Shown one piece after another: positions 43,101-51,097 of a stretch of DNA of 64,000 bases. Position 1 is the stretch's first letter. Every line of letters begins with the position of its first letter. The position numbers and the translations under genes were made by a program. The DNA lies in contig JAQXDW010000024.1 of NCBI GenBank assembly GCA_029251165.1, positions 89,858-153,857 on the forward strand. Direction: 5' to 3'. Source of the DNA: Myxococcota bacterium. Its GTDB lineage: Bacteria; Myxococcota_A; UBA796. Under the pieces are notes generated by a model that had not been told where the DNA came from, ran no database searches, and saw only the letters and a program-made list of their open reading frames with translations.

Positions 43101-44267
43101 ATGACGAGGCCCATGTCCATCTCCACACTCATCCGACACGCCCACAGCCAGGGGGCCAGCGACCTGCACCTCGAAGCCGGGATGCCGCCAGCGGTCCGAA
43201 TTCGCGGCAAGCTCCGGATTCGCGGCGAGGCATGGAGCGCCAGCCAGACCCTCGCCGCCGCCCGCCAGCTGGCCAGCGATGCCGACTGGGAGCGGTTCTA
43301 TGATCGCCGGAGTGTCGATCTGTCGCGGCGCATCGGCGGGGTCCGCTGTCGGATCAACATCTTCCAGACGAGCCGGGGAACCGGGCTTGCGATTCGCCTG
43401 TTCGCGTCGTTCACCGCCACCATCGACACCCTCAACCTCCACCCGTCCCTCAAGTCTCTCGTCGATCGTCCCCACGGCCTCGTCCTGATCTGCGGACCGA
43501 CCGGCTCGGGGAAGTCGACCACCATCGCCGCGCTCATCTCCGAGATCAACGCCCGAGAGGCCCGGCACATCCTCACCATCGAGCAGCCCATCGAGTACGA
43601 GCTGCGCCCCCGCCTCTCCTACATCCGACAGCGCGAGGTCGGTCGAGACACGCCGAGCTTCGCGCAGGCGCTCGTCGATGCGCTGCGAGAGGATCCCGAC
43701 GTGCTGGTCGTCGGAGAGGTCCGCCAGCCCGAGACGATGCGGCTGACCCTCGCCGCCGCAGAGACCGGCCACCTCGTGCTGACCTCGGTCCACTCCTCCA
43801 CCGCCTCCGAGGCGCTCTCTCGGATCATCTCGGCGTTTCCCTCCGAGATCCAGGGCTCCGTCTCGGCCCAGCTCGCCGAGTGCCTCGCGGCGGTGGTCTG
43901 TCAGCGGCTGGCGTGGTCCCCCGCCGCGAACATGGTGGCTCCAGAGTGTGAGATCATGGTAGCAAACACCGCGATCAAGGCGTGTATCCGACAAGGACAG
44001 CTCCATCGAATTCCGGCGATCATTGAGACGGGCCGGGCAGATGGAATGTGGAGCCGGGAGCAGTATCGACGGTGGCTGGAGAGCAAGACCGACTGGCGGC
44101 GACCGCCGAAGCCCAAGCAGGGCGCACCAGAAGAGGCCCCCGCCCCCGCAGCAGCTCGGCCCGCAGCCCCGAGGCGACCGCCGCCGCCAAGGCGTCCGAG
44201 TCCAGCGAGTGAGGGCGTGATTGTGCTGGATGGGATCGACGAGAACCCCGACGACATCCTCTTCTGA
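43101..44267 (+). CDS. PilT/PilU-like type IV pilus ATPase
   Basis: A 388-residue cytosolic secretion ATPase (GspE/PilT family). N-terminal domain: TLIRHAHSQGASDLHLEAGM. Walker A: LICGPTGSGKSTTIAAL. Asp box: HILTIEQPIEYE. Walker B: EDPDVLVVGEVRQPETM (PilT usually has GEMRD). His box: AAETGHLVLTSVHSSTASEAL. Then CLAAVVCQRL, as in PilT. It lacks the N1 domain of PilB. The last 70 residues are a Pro/Ala/Arg-rich linker with an acidic end (GVIVLDGIDENPDDILF), unusual for PilT. No pilus genes are adjacent. ATG 43113 is an alternative start. Confidence 0.9.
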   Translation: MTRPMSISTLIRHAHSQGASDLHLEAGMPPAVRIRGKLRIRGEAWSASQTLAAARQLASDADWERFYDRRSVDLSRRIGGVRCRINIFQTSRGTGLAIRLFASFTATIDTLNLHPSLKSLVDRPHGLVLICGPTGSGKSTTIAALISEINAREARHILTIEQPIEYELRPRLSYIRQREVGRDTPSFAQALVDALREDPDVLVVGEVRQPETMRLTLAAAETGHLVLTSVHSSTASEALSRIISAFPSEIQGSVSAQLAECLAAVVCQRLAWSPAANMVAPECEIMVANTAIKACIRQGQLHRIPAIIETGRADGMWSREQYRRWLESKTDWRRPPKPKQGAPEEAPAPAAARPAAPRRPPPPRRPSPASEGVIVLDGIDENPDDILF

Positions 44268-44336
44268 AGAAGCCCATGGGAAGTGGTCCGATCTGCGGAT
44301 ACGGTGACCGGCAGAGACCGCTCCCGGGAGAAGCCG

Positions 44337-45185
44337 ATGCTCTTGATCCTCCTGACCGCCTGTGATGTGAAGAACACGTCCAGCGACGACACCCTGATCG
44401 GCACCAACGACACCAACGACACCGCCCCCGTCAAGGTCATCGAGCCGCCGCCCTACTCCGGCGGCACCTGCCCGAGCCTGGAGCAGGGCTGGAACAGCGG
44501 CTTCGTCACCGGAGAGTATGAGCGCGAGTTCCGGCTGGAGCTGCCGGAGAACCCCAACGGCGCGCCGGTCATCTTCCTGTGGCACTGGCTGGGCGGCAAC
44601 GCCGATCAGATCGTCGAGTGGGCGGGCTTCGACGGCTTTCCCGACTCCGAGGGGGTGATCCTCATCGCGCCGGAGACCCGCGGCCTGCAGTTTGAGTGGG
44701 ACACCTTCGACGGCGCGGACACCCCGGACCTGCTGATGTTCGACGACCTGCTCTCCTGCCTCTCGCAGCAGTACGGCGTCGACATGAACCGCATCTATGC
44801 CTCGGGGATGTCCGCTGGCGGGCTGTGGACCGTGACCCTGACCAACCACCGCGCGCAGTGGCTCGCCGCGAGCGCGCCGCTGTCGGGTGGGGCCACCAGC
44901 GCCGACTGGGCTCCCGAGGAAGCGATCCCGATGCTGCTGACCTGGGGCGGTCCGACGGACCTGTACGGGTCTTTTTCCTTCGACGATGCCCAGTACGATC
45001 TGATCGATCAGACCGACTCCGCCGGACAGTTCACGGTCAAGTGCGAGCACGACGACGGACACATCCTGCCGCCCGGCGGCGTGGACTACGTCTGGGAGTT
45101 CTTCGAGGCCCACCCCAAAGACATCGATGCCGAGCCCTGGGCGGATGCACTGCCCGACACGCTGCCGGAGTGGTGCCGCTACTGA
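44337..45185 (+). CDS. PHB depolymerase/feruloyl-esterase-like lipoprotein
   Basis: A 282-residue lipoprotein (MLLILLTAC, Cys at 9; GGGAG box six bases before the ATG) with an Asn/Asp/Thr linker. It has an alpha/beta-hydrolase domain: VIFLWHWLGGNADQ (oxyanion loop), YASGMSAGGLWT (nucleophile Ser), LLTWGGPTDLYG (Asp) and CEHDDGHILPPGG (His). These match LpqC/poly-3-hydroxybutyrate depolymerase-type esterases (CE1-like), which also include feruloyl and acetyl xylan esterases. Expected to act on extracellular polyesters or plant polymers. An upstream in-frame start at 44283 would add a charged stretch but has no ribosome site. Confidence 0.88.
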   Translation: MLLILLTACDVKNTSSDDTLIGTNDTNDTAPVKVIEPPPYSGGTCPSLEQGWNSGFVTGEYEREFRLELPENPNGAPVIFLWHWLGGNADQIVEWAGFDGFPDSEGVILIAPETRGLQFEWDTFDGADTPDLLMFDDLLSCLSQQYGVDMNRIYASGMSAGGLWTVTLTNHRAQWLAASAPLSGGATSADWAPEEAIPMLLTWGGPTDLYGSFSFDDAQYDLIDQTDSAGQFTVKCEHDDGHILPPGGVDYVWEFFEAHPKDIDAEPWADALPDTLPEWCRY

Positions 45186-45186
45186 G

Positions 45187-46683
45187 TCAGCCGCAGCCGT
45201 CGACATCGCAGAGAAACGAGGCCGCGCTGCCGAAGTCGGTGTAGGTCTCGTGCAGGTCTGCACGGTAGACGTCATCGGGCAGGTTGTCGTCGGCAGAGCC
45301 GGACACGCCGAGATCGCAGCCGTCGACGGAGAGCGTGCCGCCGTACGCGATGAGGTCCAGCCAGAGCCCGCCGCCGTCCTCGTCTGCGCGGTTGGCGGTG
45401 AGTCCGGCGGGGCCCTTCCCGGTGCTCGTGCAGGTGACCGATGCCCAGTCAGACAGCGAGAGCCCGCCGCCCCAGGTGGCAGTGTTGGCGGTGATGAGGG
45501 TGTCGGTGAGGGTCAGCGCCGTGCGATCGAAGCCCCGCAGGGCCACGCCGCCGCCGCGTAGCGCGCTGTTGTGGGAGATCACGGAGTCCGAGATGAGGGT
45601 GTCTCCGGTGGTGTTGGCGATCCCGCCGCCGTCTTCGTCTGCGTGGTTGTCGGTGATGACCGCACCGGTGATCGTCATCGCGCAGTGGTCGATGAACACC
45701 CCGCCGCCCATGCCTGCGGTGTTGCCGGTGATGTGAACGTCTCGGAGGGTGACGGTGCTCTCGGTCTGGCAGCGCGCGCCGCCGCCAACCGACACGCTGT
45801 AGCGGGCGTCATAGCGTCCCGAGCCGTTGGTGAGGGTGAGCCCGCTGACCGCCGAGAGCACCGGCTCCAGCGGCCAGGACAGGACCGGCGCCGTGCCCCC
45901 GGCGTCGAGGATGTTGTCTGACGGTGAGGCACCCAGGCCGACGATGTTGACGTCCGCGAGGACATCAACGACGACATACCAGGTCCCGCCGCAGAGGCTC
46001 ACCGTGCCCTCATCGCGAAGCTCGACGAGCACCGGCGCGTCGAGCGTGCCCTTGGCAAAGCGGGCGGTGAGGTCGTCGCTGCTGGCCCCGTCTGTCCAGC
46101 CGATCGTGCCGTCCTCCAGGGTGGCGGCATCGCAGTCGTTGTCGAGGCCATCGCAGACTTCTGGGTAGCCAGGGTTCACCCGGCTCTCCGTGTCGTCACA
46201 GTCGCCGCTGCGGTCGCCGTGGTCGTCGGGGGGCGCGCAGGCGTAGACGGCCTCTCCGACGCCGTAGCCGTCGCCGTCGTCGTCTCGATAGAAGTCGCTG
46301 CTCACCCCGGGGGGATCGACGACACCGTCACAGTCGTTGTCGATGCCATCACAGATCTCCTCAGCAGATGGGCTGACCGTCGGCGCGCTGTCGTTGCAGT
46401 CATCGCCGGACGCGACATAGTCCGCCGGGGCAGTGCAGCCGGAGACGCTGATGTCGGGGTCTCCGTGTCCGTCGCCGTCGAGATCCCGGTAGCGCAGCAC
46501 GTCGAGGTCATCGACCGCACCGTCGCAGTCGTTGTCGATGCTGTCGCAGACCTCCTGAGCGCCAGGGTGCACCGTCGCGTCCGCGTCGTCACAGTCCGCA
46601 GGCGAGGCATACCCATCGCCGTCGCGGTCCTCCAGAGGAGCCCCCGGTGCCTGACAGCCCACAAGCACCGCCCATGCCCACAT
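45187..46683 (-). CDS. Lipoprotein with three MopE-type metal-binding motifs and a right-handed beta-helix
   Basis: A 498-residue lipoprotein (MWAWAVLVGC). Residues about 15-190 hold three repeats with DxDGDGxxxxxxDCDDxxxxxxPGxxExCDxxDNDCDG, the putative metal-binding motif seen in MopE-like proteins. Residues about 195-490 form a parallel beta-helix with GGGVFIDHCAMTITGAVITD, DEDGGGIANTT, SALRGGGVALRG and TWGGGLSLSD repeats, as in polymorphic outer membrane proteins and polysaccharide lyase-like folds. Likely a surface Ca2+- or metal-binding protein or glycan-binding/cleaving enzyme. The stop lies one base from the convergent esterase stop. Confidence 0.85.
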   Translation of the reverse strand: MWAWAVLVGCQAPGAPLEDRDGDGYASPADCDDADATVHPGAQEVCDSIDNDCDGAVDDLDVLRYRDLDGDGHGDPDISVSGCTAPADYVASGDDCNDSAPTVSPSAEEICDGIDNDCDGVVDPPGVSSDFYRDDDGDGYGVGEAVYACAPPDDHGDRSGDCDDTESRVNPGYPEVCDGLDNDCDAATLEDGTIGWTDGASSDDLTARFAKGTLDAPVLVELRDEGTVSLCGGTWYVVVDVLADVNIVGLGASPSDNILDAGGTAPVLSWPLEPVLSAVSGLTLTNGSGRYDARYSVSVGGGARCQTESTVTLRDVHITGNTAGMGGGVFIDHCAMTITGAVITDNHADEDGGGIANTTGDTLISDSVISHNSALRGGGVALRGFDRTALTLTDTLITANTATWGGGLSLSDWASVTCTSTGKGPAGLTANRADEDGGGLWLDLIAYGGTLSVDGCDLGVSGSADDNLPDDVYRADLHETYTDFGSAASFLCDVDGCG

Positions 46684-46736
46684 CACAGCCTCGCTCGCAC
46701 GGGTTCTCCCAGCACACAGCGCCCCTCACCCGGCGA

Positions 46737-47390
46737 CTACCGGCCGAAGTTCTGGGTCCAGTAGTGGGTGTACTCTCCGTTGCCCTTGTAGTAGCCGACC
46801 CCGGTGAGGGTGGCGTCGGGGTTCATGAGGTTGGCGCAGTGGCCATCAGAGCCCAGCCAGCCATCGACCACGTCGCGCGCAGAGGCGTAGCCAGCAGCGA
46901 TGTTCTCTCCGACCGCAGCGCCGGCAAAGTTCGTGCTGTCGATGCGCGCCCACGGATCCTCTCCGAGATCACCGCCGGGGCTCTCGTGAGAGAAGCTGTT
47001 GGTGTCGGACATCCACAGGGAGTGGTAGCGGCCCGCGCACTGAAGGTGCGGATCCATCGCGATGGGATCCGCTGCCTCGAAGCTTCCCTGTGAGCCACAG
47101 TCAGTCGGTGTCGCGCGGGCCTCGTTGATCAGCTCGACGACCTTCTCTTCCTTGGTCGTCCATCCCGCTGCCCAGCCTGTGAGATCCGGGTGGCAGTCCT
47201 CTTCCCAGATCGGATCCGCCTCGGTGTCGTCGGTGTCGTCGGTGTCGTCGGGGCTCGTCTCGTCCAGATCGCCGGTATCGCCGGCGCCAGTGTCGCTCTC
47301 CAGCGGCGGACGCTGATCGGGCGGAATCGGTCCAGCGGTGTCGATGTCGGCACAGCCAGTCAAGAGGAAGAGGACGGTGATCGAGCGCAT
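46737..47390 (-). CDS. CAP/SCP (PR-1-like) domain lipoprotein
   Basis: A 217-residue lipoprotein (MRSITVLFLLTGC, Cys at 13) with a linker of Asp-Asp-Thr repeats. CAP domain at about 75-217: EEKVVELINEARATPTDCGS (helix alpha1), HLQCAGRYHSLWMSDTNSFSHESPGG (His and HExP-like site), GENIAAGYASARDVVDGWLGSDGHCANLMNPDATLTGVGYY (core of bacterial CAP proteins) and YTHYWTQNFGR. Both His residues of the CAP cavity are present. Roles of bacterial CAP proteins include binding lipids, sterols or cell-wall material; the exact one is unknown. Confidence 0.9.
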   Translation of the reverse strand: MRSITVLFLLTGCADIDTAGPIPPDQRPPLESDTGAGDTGDLDETSPDDTDDTDDTEADPIWEEDCHPDLTGWAAGWTTKEEKVVELINEARATPTDCGSQGSFEAADPIAMDPHLQCAGRYHSLWMSDTNSFSHESPGGDLGEDPWARIDSTNFAGAAVGENIAAGYASARDVVDGWLGSDGHCANLMNPDATLTGVGYYKGNGEYTHYWTQNFGR

Positions 47391-47468
47391 GGGTTCGATT
47401 TAGCCTCTACCAAGACCAGCAACCTGCTGTTTTGCCTGTTCTTCACCGAAGCCCTGTAGCATTGCCCC

Positions 47469-48311
47469 ATGCTGTCTCTATTGCTCACCCTCGGCTGCGA
47501 GCCATCGTCGCCCTCCCCAGCGGCTCCTCCTGCGGCAGCCACAGCGCCGGCGGCAGCCACAGCACCGGCGGCAGCCACAGCGTCGGCGAACAGCGCGAGG
47601 GCGTCCGCAGTCCACGAAGCAGGGCTGCCCGAGCCCCTCCGACCGGAATCGTTCACCGAGCTGACTGCGGAGGAGCAGCGGTACATCGAGGGCAACTGGA
47701 AGCTGCTCTCGACGCAGCGGGATGTGCGCCTCAGGCCCGCAGAGACCCTCGCGAGGATGGCCATCAAGCCCGGCATGAGCATAGTCGATCTGGGTGCAGG
47801 GACCGGCTACTTCGCCTTTCGGTTCTCCGAGCTGGTCGGGCCGGAGGGCCACGTGTACGCCACCGACATTGCCTCCGGTGCGCTGAAGTACATGGCCGCG
47901 ATCATCGCGCGGGAGGCCAGCGGCGGTCGGGACTATCGCAACATCTCCCTGGTGGAGAATCCGCTGGACGGCACCGGAGTGGCGGCGGGCTCGGCAGATG
48001 TGGTGTTTGTCTGCTCGATCCACATCTTCTCTCACCTCGACATGCTCTACTTGTCCGAGGAGGAGCGGACCAGCGGGGATCCGGTCGCGCTGATGGCGGC
48101 GGGACGGGCGGGGATGATCCAGAGCATCTTCGAGACGCTCAAGCCTGGCGGGCGGTTCGTCTACATGGAGGGCCGGCCCGGCAGCCACGCAGGTCTCGAT
48201 CTCGACCTCGATGCGGTCAGCACCCTGCTGGTCGGGTTTGGCTTCACCGAGGCAGCCCGTCATGCTCACCTGAAGAAGATGGACATGCTGGTGATGGAGA
48301 AGCCGCTATAA
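47469..48311 (+). CDS. SAM methyltransferase domain protein with lipoprotein-like N-terminus
   Basis: A 280-residue protein that starts MLSLLLTLGC, a possible lipobox, followed by an Ala/Pro/Thr linker (AATAPAAAT repeats) and a class I methyltransferase domain: SIVDLGAGTGYFAFRFSELVG (motif I), VYATDIASGALKYM (acidic loop), LKPGGRFVYME (motif post-IV). The core resembles UbiE/Erg6-type enzymes. A methyltransferase exported as a lipoprotein is odd because SAM is cytosolic. Either the protein is retained in the cytosol, or the start is downstream, or the domain has a binding role. It is 6 bases upstream of the MFS gene, probably co-transcribed. Confidence 0.82.
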   Translation: MLSLLLTLGCEPSSPSPAAPPAAATAPAAATAPAAATASANSARASAVHEAGLPEPLRPESFTELTAEEQRYIEGNWKLLSTQRDVRLRPAETLARMAIKPGMSIVDLGAGTGYFAFRFSELVGPEGHVYATDIASGALKYMAAIIAREASGGRDYRNISLVENPLDGTGVAAGSADVVFVCSIHIFSHLDMLYLSEEERTSGDPVALMAAGRAGMIQSIFETLKPGGRFVYMEGRPGSHAGLDLDLDAVSTLLVGFGFTEAARHAHLKKMDMLVMEKPL

Positions 48312-48317
48312 GACGAC

Positions 48318-49556
48318 GTGGCACTCTCTTATGTACAGCTCCTCCGACAGAACCCTTCATTCAGGCGAGTCTGGATGGGGCAGGTGGTCAGCTTCTTCGG
48401 GGACTGGTTCAAGACCATTGCGCTGTACACCGCCGTACAGGAGCTGACCGACTCCGCCCAGGCCCTGGCAGCGGTCCTGGTGTTCAACCTCCTGCCGATC
48501 TTCTTGATGACCCCGATCGCCGGCCCGCTGGCCGATCGCATCGACCGACGGAAGCTGATGATCGGCACCGACATTGCCCGGGCAATCGGCGCGCTCCTGC
48601 TCATCGGTGCCCACCAGCTCGGCAGCCTTGCGCTGATCTTCGCGGTGCAATTCGTCATGGTCTGCTTCTCTGGCATCTTCATCCCCGCGCGCTCAGCGGT
48701 CATCCCGCAGATCACCGAGGGCGAGGAGCTGCCGGTGGCGATGGCGCTGTCCGGCGGGACCTGGTCGGTGATGCTGGCGCTGGGTGCAGCGGCTGGGGGT
48801 GTGGTCACCGCGATGGTCGGTGTGGACTGGGCGCTGCTGCTCGACGGTGCCACCTACCTGCTGTCGGGAATCATCCTGCTCGGCCTGCCCCCGCAGCCGC
48901 CCTCGGAGTCACCGTCGGATCGCGCATCGGCGGGCTTCTGGCACGGGCTCCGCTACCTCCGAGCCCGGCCCTACCTGAGCTGGGTGCTCTCGCTCAAGCC
49001 CATGGTCGGCCTGGCGACCGCAGCAGTGGCGATGATTCCGCTGTTTGGTGGTGGGCTGTTTCCGGCGAGCGTGGGGCCGATGTTCATCGGGCTGCTGTAC
49101 GCCGCGCGGGGAACCGGGGCGCTGTTTGGCGCAATGGGCGTGCTGCGGCTGACCGGCGACGACCCGGCAGTGCTGCGCCGCTGGATCCCGCTGGGCTTCC
49201 TGGTCTCCGCGCTGGCCTATGTGGGGCTGGCGAGGGTGGACAGCTTCGCGGGGGCGGCGCTGATGTACCTGGTGGGCACCATCGGCACCGGAATGGTCTG
49301 GGTGTTCGCAGGAATCCTGGGGCAGATCGCCTCTGACCGGGAGTACCGTGGGCGGGTGTTCTCGCTGGAGTTCGGGATCATGACGCTGATCTCCAGCGTG
49401 GCGAGCCTCATCGCAGGAGGGCTGGTGGACTACACCGGCCTGAGTGCCCAAGAAGTCGTCGGTGGCCTGGGCGGGGTCCTGGTCCTTCCGGCGGTGCTGT
49501 GGTGGGTGGCGATGGCCGCACTGAAGCCCTCCGGAGACGGAAAGATCCCGCTCTAA
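48318..49556 (+). CDS. MFS transporter, EntS-like
   Basis: A 412-residue inner-membrane protein with 10-12 membrane segments and a GTG start. It opens with LLRQNPSFRRVWMGQVVSFFGDWF, the usual start of the enterobactin exporter/macrolide-efflux MFS group, and keeps the loop-2 motif GPLADRIDRRKLMIGTD and FIPARSAVIPQI. Expected to export a small hydrophobic compound by proton antiport. Substrate unknown. It follows the methyltransferase gene closely. Confidence 0.88.
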   Translation: MALSYVQLLRQNPSFRRVWMGQVVSFFGDWFKTIALYTAVQELTDSAQALAAVLVFNLLPIFLMTPIAGPLADRIDRRKLMIGTDIARAIGALLLIGAHQLGSLALIFAVQFVMVCFSGIFIPARSAVIPQITEGEELPVAMALSGGTWSVMLALGAAAGGVVTAMVGVDWALLLDGATYLLSGIILLGLPPQPPSESPSDRASAGFWHGLRYLRARPYLSWVLSLKPMVGLATAAVAMIPLFGGGLFPASVGPMFIGLLYAARGTGALFGAMGVLRLTGDDPAVLRRWIPLGFLVSALAYVGLARVDSFAGAALMYLVGTIGTGMVWVFAGILGQIASDREYRGRVFSLEFGIMTLISSVASLIAGGLVDYTGLSAQEVVGGLGGVLVLPAVLWWVAMAALKPSGDGKIPL

Positions 49557-49878
49557 CCCTGAGCCAACGCCGGGCATCTCTGCAGCGAACAGACCCGACT
49601 CCAGGCCACACCCACCGTCGCGTCAGGCATGAACCCGCAGCATCAACACGGCCCACCAGCCGCCGGTCCATGGCCTTGCCCCGCATCAGCAGAACCGGGA
49701 AGACGACACAACCGGTGATCCAACACCGCCGCCGGAACGTACACAGAGCAGTCCCTCTCCTGGAGCAGTCAGCGCAATGGTCATGGCGATCCGTCCGGTT
49801 TCAGCCTGCAACAACCGTCCCGCGTGCTTGAGCACCAGGCAGACGGTCCGACGGCGACCCGTGTTAGCCTTCTCAAGA
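49557..49878. other. 322-base region upstream of the ECF sigma gene
   Basis: No credible ORF. It contains TGATCC at 49716-49721, the -35 core known for ECF11 (RpoE/ChrR) promoters, but no good -10 match 18 bases on (TACACA), so it is only a hint of autoregulation. Confidence 0.4.
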
Positions 49879-50424
49879 ATGAACCAGCACGCACAATGGG
49901 TTGAGGCCGTCGCACTGCGTCAAGATCGGCATGCCTTCATCAGCCTGTTTGAGCACTTCGCCCCCCGCCTGAAGGGCTTCCTGATCTCTGGCGGTGCGGA
50001 GCTGGAGCAGGTCGACGAGATCGTCCAAGAGGTGATGCTGGTCGTCTGGCGTCGGGCCGGGAGCTATCGCTCGGATCGGGCTGCGGTCAGCACGTGGATC
50101 TTCACGATCGCCCGAAACCGACGGATCGATCGCATCCGACGGACCCGCCGTCCTGCGCTCGATCCAGCGGACACCATCCTCCAGCCCACGCAGGCCCCAG
50201 CCCCCGACGATGCCTCTGCGCAGCAACGACGGGCCGAGCAGCTCCGCTCAGCCCTGGAGTCCCTCCCCGTCGAGCAGGCGACGGTGATTCGCCGGGCGTG
50301 GCTGGAGGGAATTCCGCAGGCCCAGGTCGCCGCAGAGCTTGGGCTTCCCATCGGTACCGTAAAGTCGAGGCTCCGGTTGGCCATGAGCCGGCTCCGTGCG
50401 GTACTGGAAGGATCAAGCCAATGA
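49879..50424 (+). CDS. rpoE: ECF RNA polymerase sigma factor (RpoE/ECF11-like)
   Basis: A 181-residue extracytoplasmic-function sigma factor. Sigma2: HAFISLFEHFAPRLKGFLIS with DEIVQEVMLVVWRRAGSY and VSTWIFTIARNRRIDRIRR (core RNA polymerase and -10 contacts). Sigma4: LPVEQATVIRRAWLEGIPQA and QVAAELGLPIGTVKSRLRLAMSRLR (helix-turn-helix for the -35). The next gene encodes a ChrR-type zinc anti-sigma and overlaps by four bases. This pairing is typical of ECF11 systems that respond to singlet oxygen and other photo-oxidative stress. The ATG at 49879 fits the family start; longer readings do not. Confidence 0.93.
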   Translation: MNQHAQWVEAVALRQDRHAFISLFEHFAPRLKGFLISGGAELEQVDEIVQEVMLVVWRRAGSYRSDRAAVSTWIFTIARNRRIDRIRRTRRPALDPADTILQPTQAPAPDDASAQQRRAEQLRSALESLPVEQATVIRRAWLEGIPQAQVAAELGLPIGTVKSRLRLAMSRLRAVLEGSSQ

Positions 50425-51080
50425 CACCCCGACACCACATTCCCGACGATCTGCTGGTCGGCTATGCCGCCGGAACCGTCAGCGAGGCCGTGTCTTTGCT
50501 GGTCGCCAGCCACCTCGCCCTCTGTCCCGACTGCCGCAGCCGCTGCGCGCGCCTGGAGTCAATCGGCGGCGCAGTCCTGGAGTCGGTCACGCCGACCGCT
50601 GTCTCCCCCGATGCGCTCAGCACGATGCTGGCCATGCTCGACACCCCCGCACCTCCACCCCCGCCGCGTCCGGTCCTCCCCGCAGCCTTCGCTGACCTCA
50701 ACCTCCCCGGTCCGCTGCGGGACTACGTGGCACGCTCCGGCCAGACAGACTGGGACACGCTGATCCCCGGGACGCTCCATCAGGTCACCCTGCCGGTCTC
50801 CATCAACGACACCCCGGTTCGACTGACCCGCATGCGCGGCGGCTTCAAGGTCCCCCAGCACACCCACACCGGCCGCGAGCTGAACCTCGTGCTGACCGGC
50901 GGCTTCCATGATCGCGGCGAGGGCTTCGGCCCCGGCGACATCTCTGATCGGAGCGCCGACGTCACCCACGCGCTGCACATCGATCCCGGCGAGCCGTGTG
51001 TGCTGCTGGCGGTCAACACCCACCCGCTGGTCCCGGTGGGGGTCCTCGCCAACATCGCGAAGTGGCTGGTCGGCTTCTGA
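50421..51080 (+). CDS. chrR: ChrR-family zinc-binding anti-sigma factor
   Basis: A 219-residue cytosolic anti-sigma. The N-terminal anti-sigma domain carries H6, H31, C35 and C38 (HLALCPDCR), the same positions I know for the zinc ligands of Rhodobacter ChrR. The C-terminal cupin has QHTHTGRELNLVLTGGF (His147, His149, Glu153) and a further His near 183 for a second metal. The domain is linked by a Pro-rich stretch (PAPPPPPRPVLP). It should hold the sigma factor inactive until singlet oxygen or a peroxide alters the metal site. It starts within the sigma stop (ATGA). Confidence 0.93.
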   Translation: MTPRHHIPDDLLVGYAAGTVSEAVSLLVASHLALCPDCRSRCARLESIGGAVLESVTPTAVSPDALSTMLAMLDTPAPPPPPRPVLPAAFADLNLPGPLRDYVARSGQTDWDTLIPGTLHQVTLPVSINDTPVRLTRMRGGFKVPQHTHTGRELNLVLTGGFHDRGEGFGPGDISDRSADVTHALHIDPGEPCVLLAVNTHPLVPVGVLANIAKWLVGF

Positions 51081-51097
51081 GTCGCTCCCAGAGCGGA

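Noticed and set aside
49716..49745. ECF11-type autoregulatory promoter as a firm call
   Set aside because: Only the TGATCC half matches; the expected -10 hexamer 18 bases later is TACACA. Kept as a hint, not as a feature.
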